Source: Streptomyces sp. AC1-42W
GTDB lineage: Bacteria; Actinomycetota; Actinomycetes; Streptomycetales; Streptomycetaceae
NCBI RefSeq assembly: GCF_003248355.1
Contig: NZ_QKWY01000001.1
Span: forward strand, 3,802,001 to 3,866,000
Reading direction: 5' to 3'
DNA length: 64,000 nucleotides
Of the stretch, positions 1-6,864 are shown piece after piece. The notes under the pieces are model-generated. The model searched no databases and had not been told where the DNA came from. It saw only the letters and a program-made list of their open reading frames with translations. A program made the position numbers and the translations under genes. Position 1 is the first letter of the stretch. Each line of letters opens with the position of its first letter.

Positions 1-137
1 GGCCCGCCCAGATGCTCGGTCGCCTCGACGAGCGTCACGCGGCCGCCCACCCGGTCGGCGGCCTCCCGGGCCGTGCGTCGGGCGGCGGCCCGGTCGAAGG
101 TCCGCCAGTGGTCGAGCGTGAGCGAGGCGAGTGACAT
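1..137 (-). CDS. Hypothetical protein, N-terminal part only
   Basis: An open frame runs from an ATG at 137 to the window edge and encodes the first 45 or so residues of a protein beginning MSLASLTLDHWRTFDRAAAR. It is charged, probably helical, and has no signal peptide or membrane segment in the visible part. Third-position GC is high, as in its neighbours. It is divergent from the DUF6153 gene at 252. I do not recognise the family, and the rest of the gene is outside the window. Confidence 0.5.
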   Translation of the reverse strand, partial: MSLASLTLDHWRTFDRAAARRTAREAADRVGGRVTLVEATEHLGG

Positions 138-251
138 GGGCGGAAGTGTGGCACGCGGGACTGACACACCATCGGGTCGCCCCCGGTGGGACGCGCCGGC
201 CGGCGGCGCCCCCTGGCGGGCGCGGCGGGTACGGCCTCGTACGATGAGGCG

Positions 252-653
252 GTGACCACGCGCAGCCGTACCCGCAACCGGCCCACCGGGCGGCTGTACG
301 CGCTGCTGGTCCTCGCGGTACTGGCCGGCATCCTGGGCATGCACGCCCTGCCCGCCAGCCCCTTCCCGGCGGTCCGCGCCGACCACGCCCGCACCATGGC
401 GATGCCCCACGCGGAGACCGGCTCCACCGGCGCCGGGCAGTGCGCGCACTCCGCCGGCGGGACGGGCCATGTCGGCCACGCCGACCAGATGTGCGCGGCG
501 ACCGGGATCGGTTCCCCGTACACCCCGCCCGCGCTGAGCGCCGCGTTCAGCGCCGGCCCGGCCGTCGCCGTACGGCCCGAGAGCGTGCCGGAGTCGGCAC
601 GGGACGCACGGGCGCCGCCCGACCTGTCCGAACTGCAACTCCTGCGGATCTAG
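252..653 (+). CDS. DUF6153 family membrane-anchored protein
   Basis: Small protein (133 residues) with one hydrophobic N-terminal helix (about residues 13-34) and a His/Met/Cys-rich loop (for example MAMPHAE, CAHS, GHVGHADQMC). This matches the actinobacterial DUF6153 family, whose function is unknown. The GTG at 252 is preferred to an ATG 66 bases upstream because a TACGAT -10-like hexamer at 240-245 ends 6 bases before it, which would give a leaderless mRNA. The DUF305 lipoprotein follows 130 bp downstream on the same strand. The His/Met/Cys content of both proteins suggests a role near metal ions such as copper. That is inference. Confidence 0.7.
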   Translation: MTTRSRTRNRPTGRLYALLVLAVLAGILGMHALPASPFPAVRADHARTMAMPHAETGSTGAGQCAHSAGGTGHVGHADQMCAATGIGSPYTPPALSAAFSAGPAVAVRPESVPESARDARAPPDLSELQLLRI

Positions 654-782
654 AGCGCGGCCCGCACGGCACCCGCCCGCCCGGACTCCGGGCGCCGGTG
701 CCGTGCCATGCCCTCTTCCGTACTTCCGTACACGCCACCGCGTGCACCCACGGGGTGCCGCGCGCGAAGGAGTTGCACCACG

Positions 783-1427
783 ATGACCGTCAACCGCTCG
801 ACGCTCCGCCGTACCGCCGTCGCCCTCGTGGCGGCCGGCACCGCCTCCCTGATGCTGGCCGCCTGCGGCAGCGACGGCGACAGCGCCCCCGCCCACGGCA
901 GCCACGCCTCCGCTTCCGCCTCCGCTTCCGCCTCGGCGCCGGCTTCCGCAGGGCAGCACAACGCCGCCGACACCGCCTTCGCCAAGGGGATGATCCCGCA
1001 CCACCGCCAGGCCGTGGAGATGGCCGACCTCGCGCCGAGCCGCGCGCGGTCGGCGGCGGTCAAGAAGCTCGCGGAGGAGATCAAGAAGGCCCAGGACCCG
1101 GAGATCGAAACGCTCTCCGGGTGGCTCACCTCCTGGGGCGAGGACGTCCCGGCCGCGGGTTCCATGGACCATTCCGGCCACGACATGGGTGACATGAGCG
1201 GCATGATGACCGGCGAGGACATGGCCGAGCTGAAGAAGGCGAAGGGCCGGGCCTTCGACACGGCCTTCCTCGACATGATGATCGAGCACCACGAGGGTGC
1301 CGTGGAGATGGCCAAGGCCGAACGGTCCGGCGGGGCCCACGCCCGGGCGAAGAAGATGGCCGACCGGATCATCACCTCGCAGAGCGCCGAGATCGACCGC
1401 ATGAACCAGCTCCTCGGCCGGGGCTGA
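783..1427 (+). CDS. DUF305 domain lipoprotein
   Basis: 214-residue exported lipoprotein. The signal peptide ends in a lipobox LMLAAC with the acylated Cys at about residue 28. A Ser/Ala low-complexity linker (residues 40-55) follows, then a duplicated DUF305 four-helix fold. Each half carries the family hallmark: GMIPHHRQAVEMA and MMIEHHEGAVEMA. A Met/His-rich stretch (HSGHDMGDMSGMM) lies between the halves. An AAGGAG ribosome site precedes the ATG at 783. DUF305 proteins are often found next to copper-handling genes, so binding of metal outside the membrane is plausible but not shown. A strong hairpin follows the gene. Confidence 0.85.
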   Translation: MTVNRSTLRRTAVALVAAGTASLMLAACGSDGDSAPAHGSHASASASASASAPASAGQHNAADTAFAKGMIPHHRQAVEMADLAPSRARSAAVKKLAEEIKKAQDPEIETLSGWLTSWGEDVPAAGSMDHSGHDMGDMSGMMTGEDMAELKKAKGRAFDTAFLDMMIEHHEGAVEMAKAERSGGAHARAKKMADRIITSQSAEIDRMNQLLGRG

Positions 1428-1435
1428 CCCCCGAA

Positions 1436-1476
1436 CCCGCTGCGGGACCGGCCGCAACAGCCGCCCCCGCAGCGGG
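1436..1476 (+). terminator. Intrinsic-type hairpin after the DUF305 gene
   Basis: Arms CCCGCTGCGGG and CCCGCAGCGGG pair perfectly (11 bp) around a 19-base loop, starting 9 bases after the DUF305 stop codon. There is no U-tract, which is usual for Streptomyces terminators. Confidence 0.6.
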
Positions 1477-1557
1477 CGCCCCGCCTTCGCCGGCGGCCCG
1501 TTGTCAGTGCCGTCGTGCACGATACGGAGATCACGTCGATCACGAGGGTGGGGCGCC

Positions 1558-1899
1558 ATGCCGATCACGAACCAGCAGGTCACGGAGCACGCGTTCCTGC
1601 AGCCGTTGTACGAGGACGCGTACTTTCCCGATCACCTCCTGGACGAGGGCCGGGCGATCCTGCACCGGCTGTGCGAGCGGATCGAGGCCGAAAAGCCCTC
1701 GGACCTGGCCGCCCTGTACGTGCTGTCCCACGCGGCGACGGAGGAGTTCAACGCGCTGGAGGAGAAGCTCGAAGCGGCGGGCAGCGAGATAGAGACGGTC
1801 GCGCGCGAGGAGATAGCCGAGGACTTCTGGTTCCTCGCCACGGCCTACGGCTTCGCGGACGTGGACGTCGAGGAGATGATCGAGCCCCGCAACTGGTGA
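1558..1899 (+). CDS. DUF5713 family protein
   Basis: 113-residue acidic cytoplasmic protein beginning MPITNQQVTEHAFLQPLYED and ending in EEMIEPRNW. The compact helical composition and this N-terminus match DUF5713, a family of unknown function. The ATG at 1558 follows a GGTGGGG-like ribosome site. A longer frame starting at 1501 adds an Arg-rich stretch with poor coding character and was not used. No operon partner is evident. Confidence 0.75.
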   Translation: MPITNQQVTEHAFLQPLYEDAYFPDHLLDEGRAILHRLCERIEAEKPSDLAALYVLSHAATEEFNALEEKLEAAGSEIETVAREEIAEDFWFLATAYGFADVDVEEMIEPRNW

Positions 1900-1941
1900 A
1901 CGGCGGCCCGGCGGAGAGGAGTCCGGAAGTCCGACACGCAG

Positions 1942-1957
1942 TAGTCAAGTTTGACTA
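1942..1957. promoter_or_regulatory. Palindromic operator overlapping the VOC gene promoter
   Basis: Perfect inverted repeat TAGTCAA-GT-TTGACTA. A TAGACT -10-like hexamer at 1955-1960 overlaps it, and the GTG start at 1969 would then be nearly leaderless. The arrangement suits a dimeric repressor, for example a MarR or HxlR type, but the regulator is not in this window. Confidence 0.5.
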
Positions 1958-1968
1958 GACTGTTGGGT

Positions 1969-2733
1969 GTGACTGAGACGACCATTCCGATGCTGCCCTG
2001 CCGGGCCATTCAGCCCGTCATCGACTTCTACGCCGCTCTCGGATTCGCGGTGACCTTCCAGCAGCGCAGCCCCAACCCGTACGCCGTCGTGGAACGCGGG
2101 GGGATACAGCTGCACTTCTTCGGGATGAAGGGGTACGAGCCCGCCGCCTCCTACAGCACGTGCTACATCCGGACCGACGACGTCGACGCCCTGCACCACG
2201 CCTTCCGGGCCGGGCTCAAGGCCGCGTACGGGAGGGTTCCCACGCGCGGGCTGCCGCGGATCGGGCCGTTGAAGGACACCTCGTACGGCGTGCGCCAGTT
2301 CCTGGTGACCGATCCCGGCGGAAACTGCCTGCGTGTCGGGCAGCCGATCAGCCCGGACCATCACCACCGGCCCGCTCCCGAGGGGACCTTCGAGCGGGCC
2401 CTGCACCACGCGTCCCTGCTCGCCGACTCCAAGGACGACCCGGCGAGCGCGGCGCGCGTCATCGACCGCGTACTGAATCTTCAGGGCGACGAGCCCACCC
2501 CGGTGCGGTTGCTGCGCCTCCTCGTCCTGCGCGCGGACATCGCCGGGCGCCTCGGCGACGACGCGACGGCGGCCTCCGCACTAGCCAGGGCGGCGGGCAT
2601 CCGGCTCACCCCGCAGGAGCGGAAGTCGGCGCACGACGACCTCGAACGGCTGGAGGAGTTGCGGGACTTTCGGAACACGCCCCAGGCTCCCCGCCTCACC
2701 GCATCCAGTGACGCTCCGTCGTCCACCCCGTGA
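1969..2733 (+). CDS. VOC (glyoxalase/bleomycin-resistance fold) protein with helical C-terminal extension
   Basis: 254 residues. The N-terminal 130 or so form a vicinal-oxygen-chelate domain of the bleomycin-resistance type: MLPCRAIQPVIDFYAALGF, GGIQLHFFG, and FLVTDPGGNCLRVGQP near the end of the fold. The last 120 residues (about 140-250) are Ala/Leu/Arg-rich helices resembling one or two TPR units (DPASAARVIDRVLNLQGD, LLRLLVLRADIAGRLGDD). The GTG at 1969 is favoured over a TTG at 1951 because the TTG lies inside the operator palindrome. It could bind a small hydrophobic molecule or antibiotic, but no substrate can be named. The end of the gene overlaps by 38 bp the 3' end of the convergent gene at 2696-4996. 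Confidence 0.75.
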   Translation: MTETTIPMLPCRAIQPVIDFYAALGFAVTFQQRSPNPYAVVERGGIQLHFFGMKGYEPAASYSTCYIRTDDVDALHHAFRAGLKAAYGRVPTRGLPRIGPLKDTSYGVRQFLVTDPGGNCLRVGQPISPDHHHRPAPEGTFERALHHASLLADSKDDPASAARVIDRVLNLQGDEPTPVRLLRLLVLRADIAGRLGDDATAASALARAAGIRLTPQERKSAHDDLERLEELRDFRNTPQAPRLTASSDAPSSTP

Positions 2734-4996
2734 AGCGCCGCGCCCGTCCGCCGTCCGCCGTGCCGTCCGCCCCGAAGGCGCCGCCCTCCGCGACCAGGGA
2801 CAGGCCCGCCAGGGCCGGGGCCAGCCGGGTGGCCGCATGGGCGGGGTGGCGGGCCGCCTCCCGCGCCAGGCCGGCGACGAGCCGCCGCCGCTCCGCCTCC
2901 GGGCACAGGGACAGGTGGAAGACCATCTGCCGCCACGCGTACGCGGCGTCCTTGATCGTGCGGAGCGGCCACGGGTCGCCCTGGACGCGGGTGACCAGCC
3001 GGCACACCGTGACGAAGGAGCGGTGCGCCAGATCCGCCCAGCCGGGCTGAGGGGCGATGCCCACCCGGCCCACCAGCGTGGCCAGGTTGTGCGTGGTGAG
3101 GATCTGCGCCTGCTCGATGACCACGCCGTTCGCCGCCGTGGACCACTGCCGTGTCGCCGCTCCGGCCCGCTCCGCGCACAGCCGGGCGAACCCGGGACTG
3201 GTCCGGGCGCCGCCCGCGCGGGCCAAGGCCTCGCTCGCCTCGACGATCGCCAGGTTGCGGATCGCGTCGTAGTCGATGCCGTAGTAGCGCTCGTACAGCG
3301 TGCCGCCGAGGAGATCACCGGCGATCCGCGCCGCCTTCAGGAACTTCGGGCCGAACGTCCCCATGAAGATGTCGGCGGCCAGCTCCTCCACGAACGGGGC
3401 GCCGAGGTCGCACTGACGGCCCAGCACACCGAACTCCCGCACCAGCGGATTGGGCAGCAGCGTTCCGGGGAACGCCTGCACGGCCAGCTCGCCCAGCTGC
3501 CGCAGCACGGACAGCGCGCCGTCGTCGTCCGAAGCGCCCGGTACGGCGGACCGCCGGCCCGAAACCGCCCGCACCCAGGGCAGTTCCTCGACCCGCACCT
3601 GCTGCGCCAGGTCGAGCAGCAGCAGGGAGCGGCGCCTGCGGAACGCCCGGTAGTTCGCCGCCATCAGGGCGCGCAGCGTCTCGTCGTCGTACGCGTGCGC
3701 GGTCGCGGCGGCGACGAGCTGGGGGACCAGCTCCGCCATGACCTCGGCGGACGGGACCACCCCGCGCTCGACGAGCGTGGCGAGCGGCGCGCTCAGCGCG
3801 GCCTCGACCGCCCGGCCGATGGCCGCCGGGATCACGGCCCCGGCGGGCAGACCGGTGTCCTCGCCCTCCCGCACCGTCACCGGGCACAGGTACGGGGCGA
3901 CATCGGTGATGCCCGTCTCCGGGGGAAGCGCGGCGAGCCGGCGCAGCATCAGCTGGGCCAGCGCGTGGTGGGACGGGAGCGCCGCCTGCGTGGCCTGGCG
4001 GCGGCGCAGGGCGAGGTGCGCGTCGGAGCCGGGCAGGCCCCGGCGCCGCACCATGGACCGCACGGCGTGCCGCAGCAGACCCAGCCGGCGCGCCGTGAGC
4101 GGCCGCCGCGCGACGACCTCCTCCAGTGCCCCGCACAGGATGCCCAGGTTCTCCTTGGGGTCGCGGTGCTTGCCGCACAGGGTGTGCCGCGCCGCCAGCT
4201 CCCGGTACCGGCCGAGGAGTTCCTCGCTCCGGGCCTGCCAGCCGGCGTCCGGGACGAGCGCGAGAACCCGGCCGTCGCGCGCCGTGGCCAGCCAGTGGAC
4301 GAGCAGTTCGTCGCCGAACGGCTGCCACACGGCGAGCGCCTCGCGCTGCGTCTCGACGGCCGTGTTGGGCCGCCGCCGCCCCAGCGTGCCCGCGGTGTCC
4401 GCGACGGTGCGCCGGTGGACGCAGGCGCCCGCGTCCGGGCCGGGGCGGCCGGCCGGGCGGGGTAGGAAGCGGAGCCGGTCGGCGAACGGCTCCAGCTCCC
4501 GTACGAGAGCGAAGGCCGCGCCGGACTCCCCGTGGCGCACCAGCCAGGCGACGGTGAGCAGCGCGGCCTCCTCGGGCACGCCGACCTCGTAGGCGCCGCT
4601 GTCCAGCAGGTCCCACAGCCGGGCGAGCCCCGGTTCGGTGAGGCAGTGGGCGAAGAGCGCGCGCCGCTCGGCGGGCACGCCGAAGTCCCGCGCGGCCGCG
4701 GTCTCGTGCTCCTGGAGCGGGCCGCCCGCGCTCGCGGCGCCGGTCGGGAAACCGCCCCGCAGCACCTCCGGAGTCACCCAGGACGGGAATCCGGCCACGG
4801 GGGTGCGCGAACCGACCGTCACCCGGCCGGACGTCATGGCGGCCAGGACGTCCTGCCACTGCCGGCCGCGGATCTCGGCGCGGTGCCGGGTCTCGGCGTC
4901 CTGATGGGTGAGCGCGGTCACGAAGGCCGCCGCCAGCCGGCTCTCCGGGTAGGACGTGGCCGCTGCGAGAGGCTGCTGCTCAGCGTTGTCGTTCAT
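2696..4996 (-). CDS. Large hypothetical protein (766 residues) directly behind a tRNA-like element
   Basis: Long, convincingly coding frame rich in Leu, Ala and Arg, with predicted helices throughout. It has no signal peptide, membrane helix or recognised catalytic motif. I do not recognise the family. The start MNDNAEQQPLAAATSYPES is taken from the ATG at 4996, the first in-frame ATG. No Shine-Dalgarno sequence precedes it. Instead, the 3' end of a tRNA-like cloverleaf (5000-5072) lies 3 bases upstream, so cleavage after the tRNA-like unit would leave an almost leaderless mRNA. The divergent macro-domain gene starts at 5167. A regulatory or scaffolding role is possible, but nothing in the sequence proves it. 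Confidence 0.8.
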   Translation of the reverse strand: MNDNAEQQPLAAATSYPESRLAAAFVTALTHQDAETRHRAEIRGRQWQDVLAAMTSGRVTVGSRTPVAGFPSWVTPEVLRGGFPTGAASAGGPLQEHETAAARDFGVPAERRALFAHCLTEPGLARLWDLLDSGAYEVGVPEEAALLTVAWLVRHGESGAAFALVRELEPFADRLRFLPRPAGRPGPDAGACVHRRTVADTAGTLGRRRPNTAVETQREALAVWQPFGDELLVHWLATARDGRVLALVPDAGWQARSEELLGRYRELAARHTLCGKHRDPKENLGILCGALEEVVARRPLTARRLGLLRHAVRSMVRRRGLPGSDAHLALRRRQATQAALPSHHALAQLMLRRLAALPPETGITDVAPYLCPVTVREGEDTGLPAGAVIPAAIGRAVEAALSAPLATLVERGVVPSAEVMAELVPQLVAAATAHAYDDETLRALMAANYRAFRRRRSLLLLDLAQQVRVEELPWVRAVSGRRSAVPGASDDDGALSVLRQLGELAVQAFPGTLLPNPLVREFGVLGRQCDLGAPFVEELAADIFMGTFGPKFLKAARIAGDLLGGTLYERYYGIDYDAIRNLAIVEASEALARAGGARTSPGFARLCAERAGAATRQWSTAANGVVIEQAQILTTHNLATLVGRVGIAPQPGWADLAHRSFVTVCRLVTRVQGDPWPLRTIKDAAYAWRQMVFHLSLCPEAERRRLVAGLAREAARHPAHAATRLAPALAGLSLVAEGGAFGADGTADGGRARRFTGWTTERHWMR

Positions 4997-4999
4997 AAG

Positions 5000-5072
5000 C
5001 CGACGTGGCAGGTTCCGCCCCTGCGCCCTCCGGGTCCAGAGCCCGGTGCTCTCCTGACTGAGCTACACGCCG
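5000..5072 (-). tRNA. tRNA-like cloverleaf with CTG (Gln) anticodon and abnormal T-loop
   Basis: Read on the minus strand, the 73 bases fold into a full cloverleaf. The acceptor stem is CGGCGTG with CACGTCG (7 pairs, one G-U). TA follows at positions 8-9. The D-stem is GCTC/GAGC with GG in the loop. The anticodon stem is CCGGG/CCCGG with loop CTCTGGA (anticodon CTG), followed by a five-base variable loop. The T-stem is GCAGG/CCTGC. The T-loop is GGCGGAA instead of TTCRANY, and the first pair is C-G. No CCA is encoded. Standard elongator function is therefore doubtful. It may be a decayed tRNA, a non-ribosomal tRNA, or a processing signal for the gene that starts 3 bases later. Confidence 0.55.
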
Positions 5073-5090
5073 ATGACCGAGACGGTAAAC

Positions 5091-5107
5091 GGTGTGATGA
5101 TCACACC
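5091..5107. promoter_or_regulatory. 17-bp palindrome in the divergent promoter region
   Basis: GGTGTGAT-G-ATCACACC is a perfect 8-bp inverted repeat around one base, between the tRNA-like/766-residue unit (minus strand) and the macro-domain gene (plus strand). On the minus strand a TTGCGG -35-like hexamer precedes it, with TTACCG about 17 bases further on, so it could occupy a promoter spacer. The regulator is unknown. Confidence 0.45.
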
Positions 5108-5166
5108 GCAACGGGATTCCCCGGAGCCCCGACCGGCCGCCCGGCCGGCCCCGGCATGATGGCCGC

Positions 5167-5706
5167 ATGAGCACACCTTCCGCCGTCGAAGTCACCCTGG
5201 TGCGGGGAGACATCACCCGGCAGTCCGTCGACGCCGTCGTCAACGCAGCCAACTCCTCCCTGCTCGGCGGGGGCGGAGTGGACGGCGCGATCCATCGCCG
5301 GGGCGGCCCCGAAATCCTCGCCGCGTGCCGGAAGCTGCGCGCCTCGCACTACGGCGGCGGGCTGGCCACCGGCCGCGCCGTCGCCACCACGGCCGGCCGG
5401 CTCGACGCCCACTGGGTCGTGCACACGGTCGGGCCGGTGTGGAGCGCGGCCGAGGACCGGTCGGCCCTGCTGGAGTCCTGCTACCGGACATCCCTGCGCG
5501 TGGCCGCCGAGCTGGGCGCGCGTACCGTGGCCTTCCCCGCGATCTCCACCGGCGTCTACGGCTGGCCCATGGACGACGGAGCCCGCATCGCCGTGCGCAC
5601 CGTGCTGGCCGAGGCCGCCGCCCCGGTCGAAGAAGTGCGGTTCGTGCTCTTCGACGCCGCCGCGTACGAGGAGTTCGAGAGGGCCCTGACGGAGGCGCGG
5701 GCCTGA
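5167..5706 (+). CDS. Macro domain protein, likely O-acetyl-ADP-ribose deacetylase
   Basis: 179 residues, essentially one macro domain of the YmdB/MacroD type. VTLVRGDITRQSVDAVVNAANSS (residues 8-30) gives the GDIT and NAAN motifs that contact ADP-ribose. GGGGVDGAIHRRGG carries the loop with the catalytic Asp, and AFPAISTGVYGWP is the diphosphate-binding loop. The family hydrolyses O-acetyl-ADP-ribose and removes ADP-ribose from acidic side chains or nucleic acids, in the cytoplasm. It is monocistronic or first in a plus-strand series with the unknown 328-residue protein and the HSP90/repeat pair. The shared neighbourhood suggests a stress role, which is inference. Confidence 0.9.
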   Translation: MSTPSAVEVTLVRGDITRQSVDAVVNAANSSLLGGGGVDGAIHRRGGPEILAACRKLRASHYGGGLATGRAVATTAGRLDAHWVVHTVGPVWSAAEDRSALLESCYRTSLRVAAELGARTVAFPAISTGVYGWPMDDGARIAVRTVLAEAAAPVEEVRFVLFDAAAYEEFERALTEARA

Positions 5707-5830
5707 CCGCACCGCCGCACGCACCCCGTACCGGAGGCGTGGAGCACCCGTGAAGACCCTGTGGAGCCGCGGCCCGCCCCGGCGCTTATGCTGCACCGAA
5801 CGATCAGGCGGGACCAGGGGAGGGCGCTGT

Positions 5831-6817
5831 ATGTTCGGCAAGCTTTTCGGCAGGGACGAGGCGAGACCGGCGCCCGACCCGCACGTGCTTCCGGCCCCGC
5901 GCAAACCGAAGAACGGCATGTACACCCTGCGCGCCCTCGGCGACACCCGGGTGCTCGCGCTGGTGGAAGCCGCCGACGCCGGGGACTGGGAGGCCGTCCG
6001 CACGGCACTGGCCCCCTTCGACATCGGCACCGACCACCGGGTCCTGGGCGAGTTCGCGGAGCTCGACGGCGTGGAGGAATGGATCGGCCGGGCCGTCGAG
6101 GAGGACAAGGAACACCGGGCGACCGCCCTCCTCATCTCCGGGGCACGCCACATCAGATGGGGCTGGGACGCGCGCACCGGAGCACGGGCCGCGAACGTGA
6201 CACGGGAACAGTGGCAGACCTTCTTCGAACGGCTCCGCATCGCCGAGGAACACCTGCTGGAGGCGGCCGAGCTGCGCCCGGAGTGGGTCACACCCTGGCG
6301 CCAGCTCCTCATGTCCGGCCGCGGCATGTCCCTCGGAGCCGACATCACGGAGGTCCGGCGCGACGCCGCCCTGCGCCGCGCCCCGCTGGACCTGGAGACC
6401 CACCTGGAGTGGCTGTCCCAGCTGCAGCCCCGCTGGAGCGGCGAACCCGGCCAGGCCATGCGGTTCGCCCGCGACGCGTTCTCCCGCGCCCCCGAAGGGG
6501 ACCGGCTCGGCTGCGTCATCGCCATGGCGCACATCGAGGACTGGGTGGAGTCGGACGAGTCGGACTGCCTGCGCACCCCCGAGATCCAGTACGAGCTGCG
6601 CCGCGCCGCCGAACACAGCATCCTGCACCCCGCCCACCGGCGGAGCCCCGGCTGGCAGCACGACTTCAACATCTTCGCGATGGCCCTGTCGCTGGCCGAC
6701 GAGCGGCAGACGGCGAAGCGCGTCTTCCACGCGCTCGACGGCGCCTTCACCCGCTGGCCCTGGGCCTACTTCGGCGAACCCGAGAAGCAGTTCGCCCGCC
6801 ACCAGCGCCGCGTCTGA
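5831..6817 (+). CDS. Hypothetical protein upstream of the HSP90 pair
   Basis: 328 residues starting MFGKLFGRDEARPAPDPHVL. The ATG at 5831 is preceded by a strong GGGGAGGG ribosome site, which excludes the longer upstream frame. The sequence is helical and Trp-rich (IRWGWDARTGAR, EWVTPWRQLL, RWPWAYFGEPEKQF), possibly a helical-repeat protein, and it has no membrane segment. I do not recognise a catalytic motif. The HSP90-family gene starts 47 bp downstream in the same direction, so it probably belongs to the same transcription unit and may act with the chaperone. Confidence 0.75.
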   Translation: MFGKLFGRDEARPAPDPHVLPAPRKPKNGMYTLRALGDTRVLALVEAADAGDWEAVRTALAPFDIGTDHRVLGEFAELDGVEEWIGRAVEEDKEHRATALLISGARHIRWGWDARTGARAANVTREQWQTFFERLRIAEEHLLEAAELRPEWVTPWRQLLMSGRGMSLGADITEVRRDAALRRAPLDLETHLEWLSQLQPRWSGEPGQAMRFARDAFSRAPEGDRLGCVIAMAHIEDWVESDESDCLRTPEIQYELRRAAEHSILHPAHRRSPGWQHDFNIFAMALSLADERQTAKRVFHALDGAFTRWPWAYFGEPEKQFARHQRRV

Positions 6818-6864
6818 ACGCACCCGCCGCCACCCCATCCGCCCGCCTCACCCCCGGACTGCCG

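Noticed and set aside
905..955. Short tandem repeat in the DUF305 gene
   Set aside because: It is a Ser/Ala codon run in a lipoprotein linker, not a regulatory or mobile repeat; the same applies near 60295-60370.
5000..5072. Ordinary tRNA-Gln gene
   Set aside because: The T-loop does not match TTCRANY and the first pair is C-G, so it is reported as tRNA-like only.
5091..5107. CRP-type binding site in the palindrome
   Set aside because: The TGTGA and TCACA half-sites are 3 bp apart instead of 6 bp.
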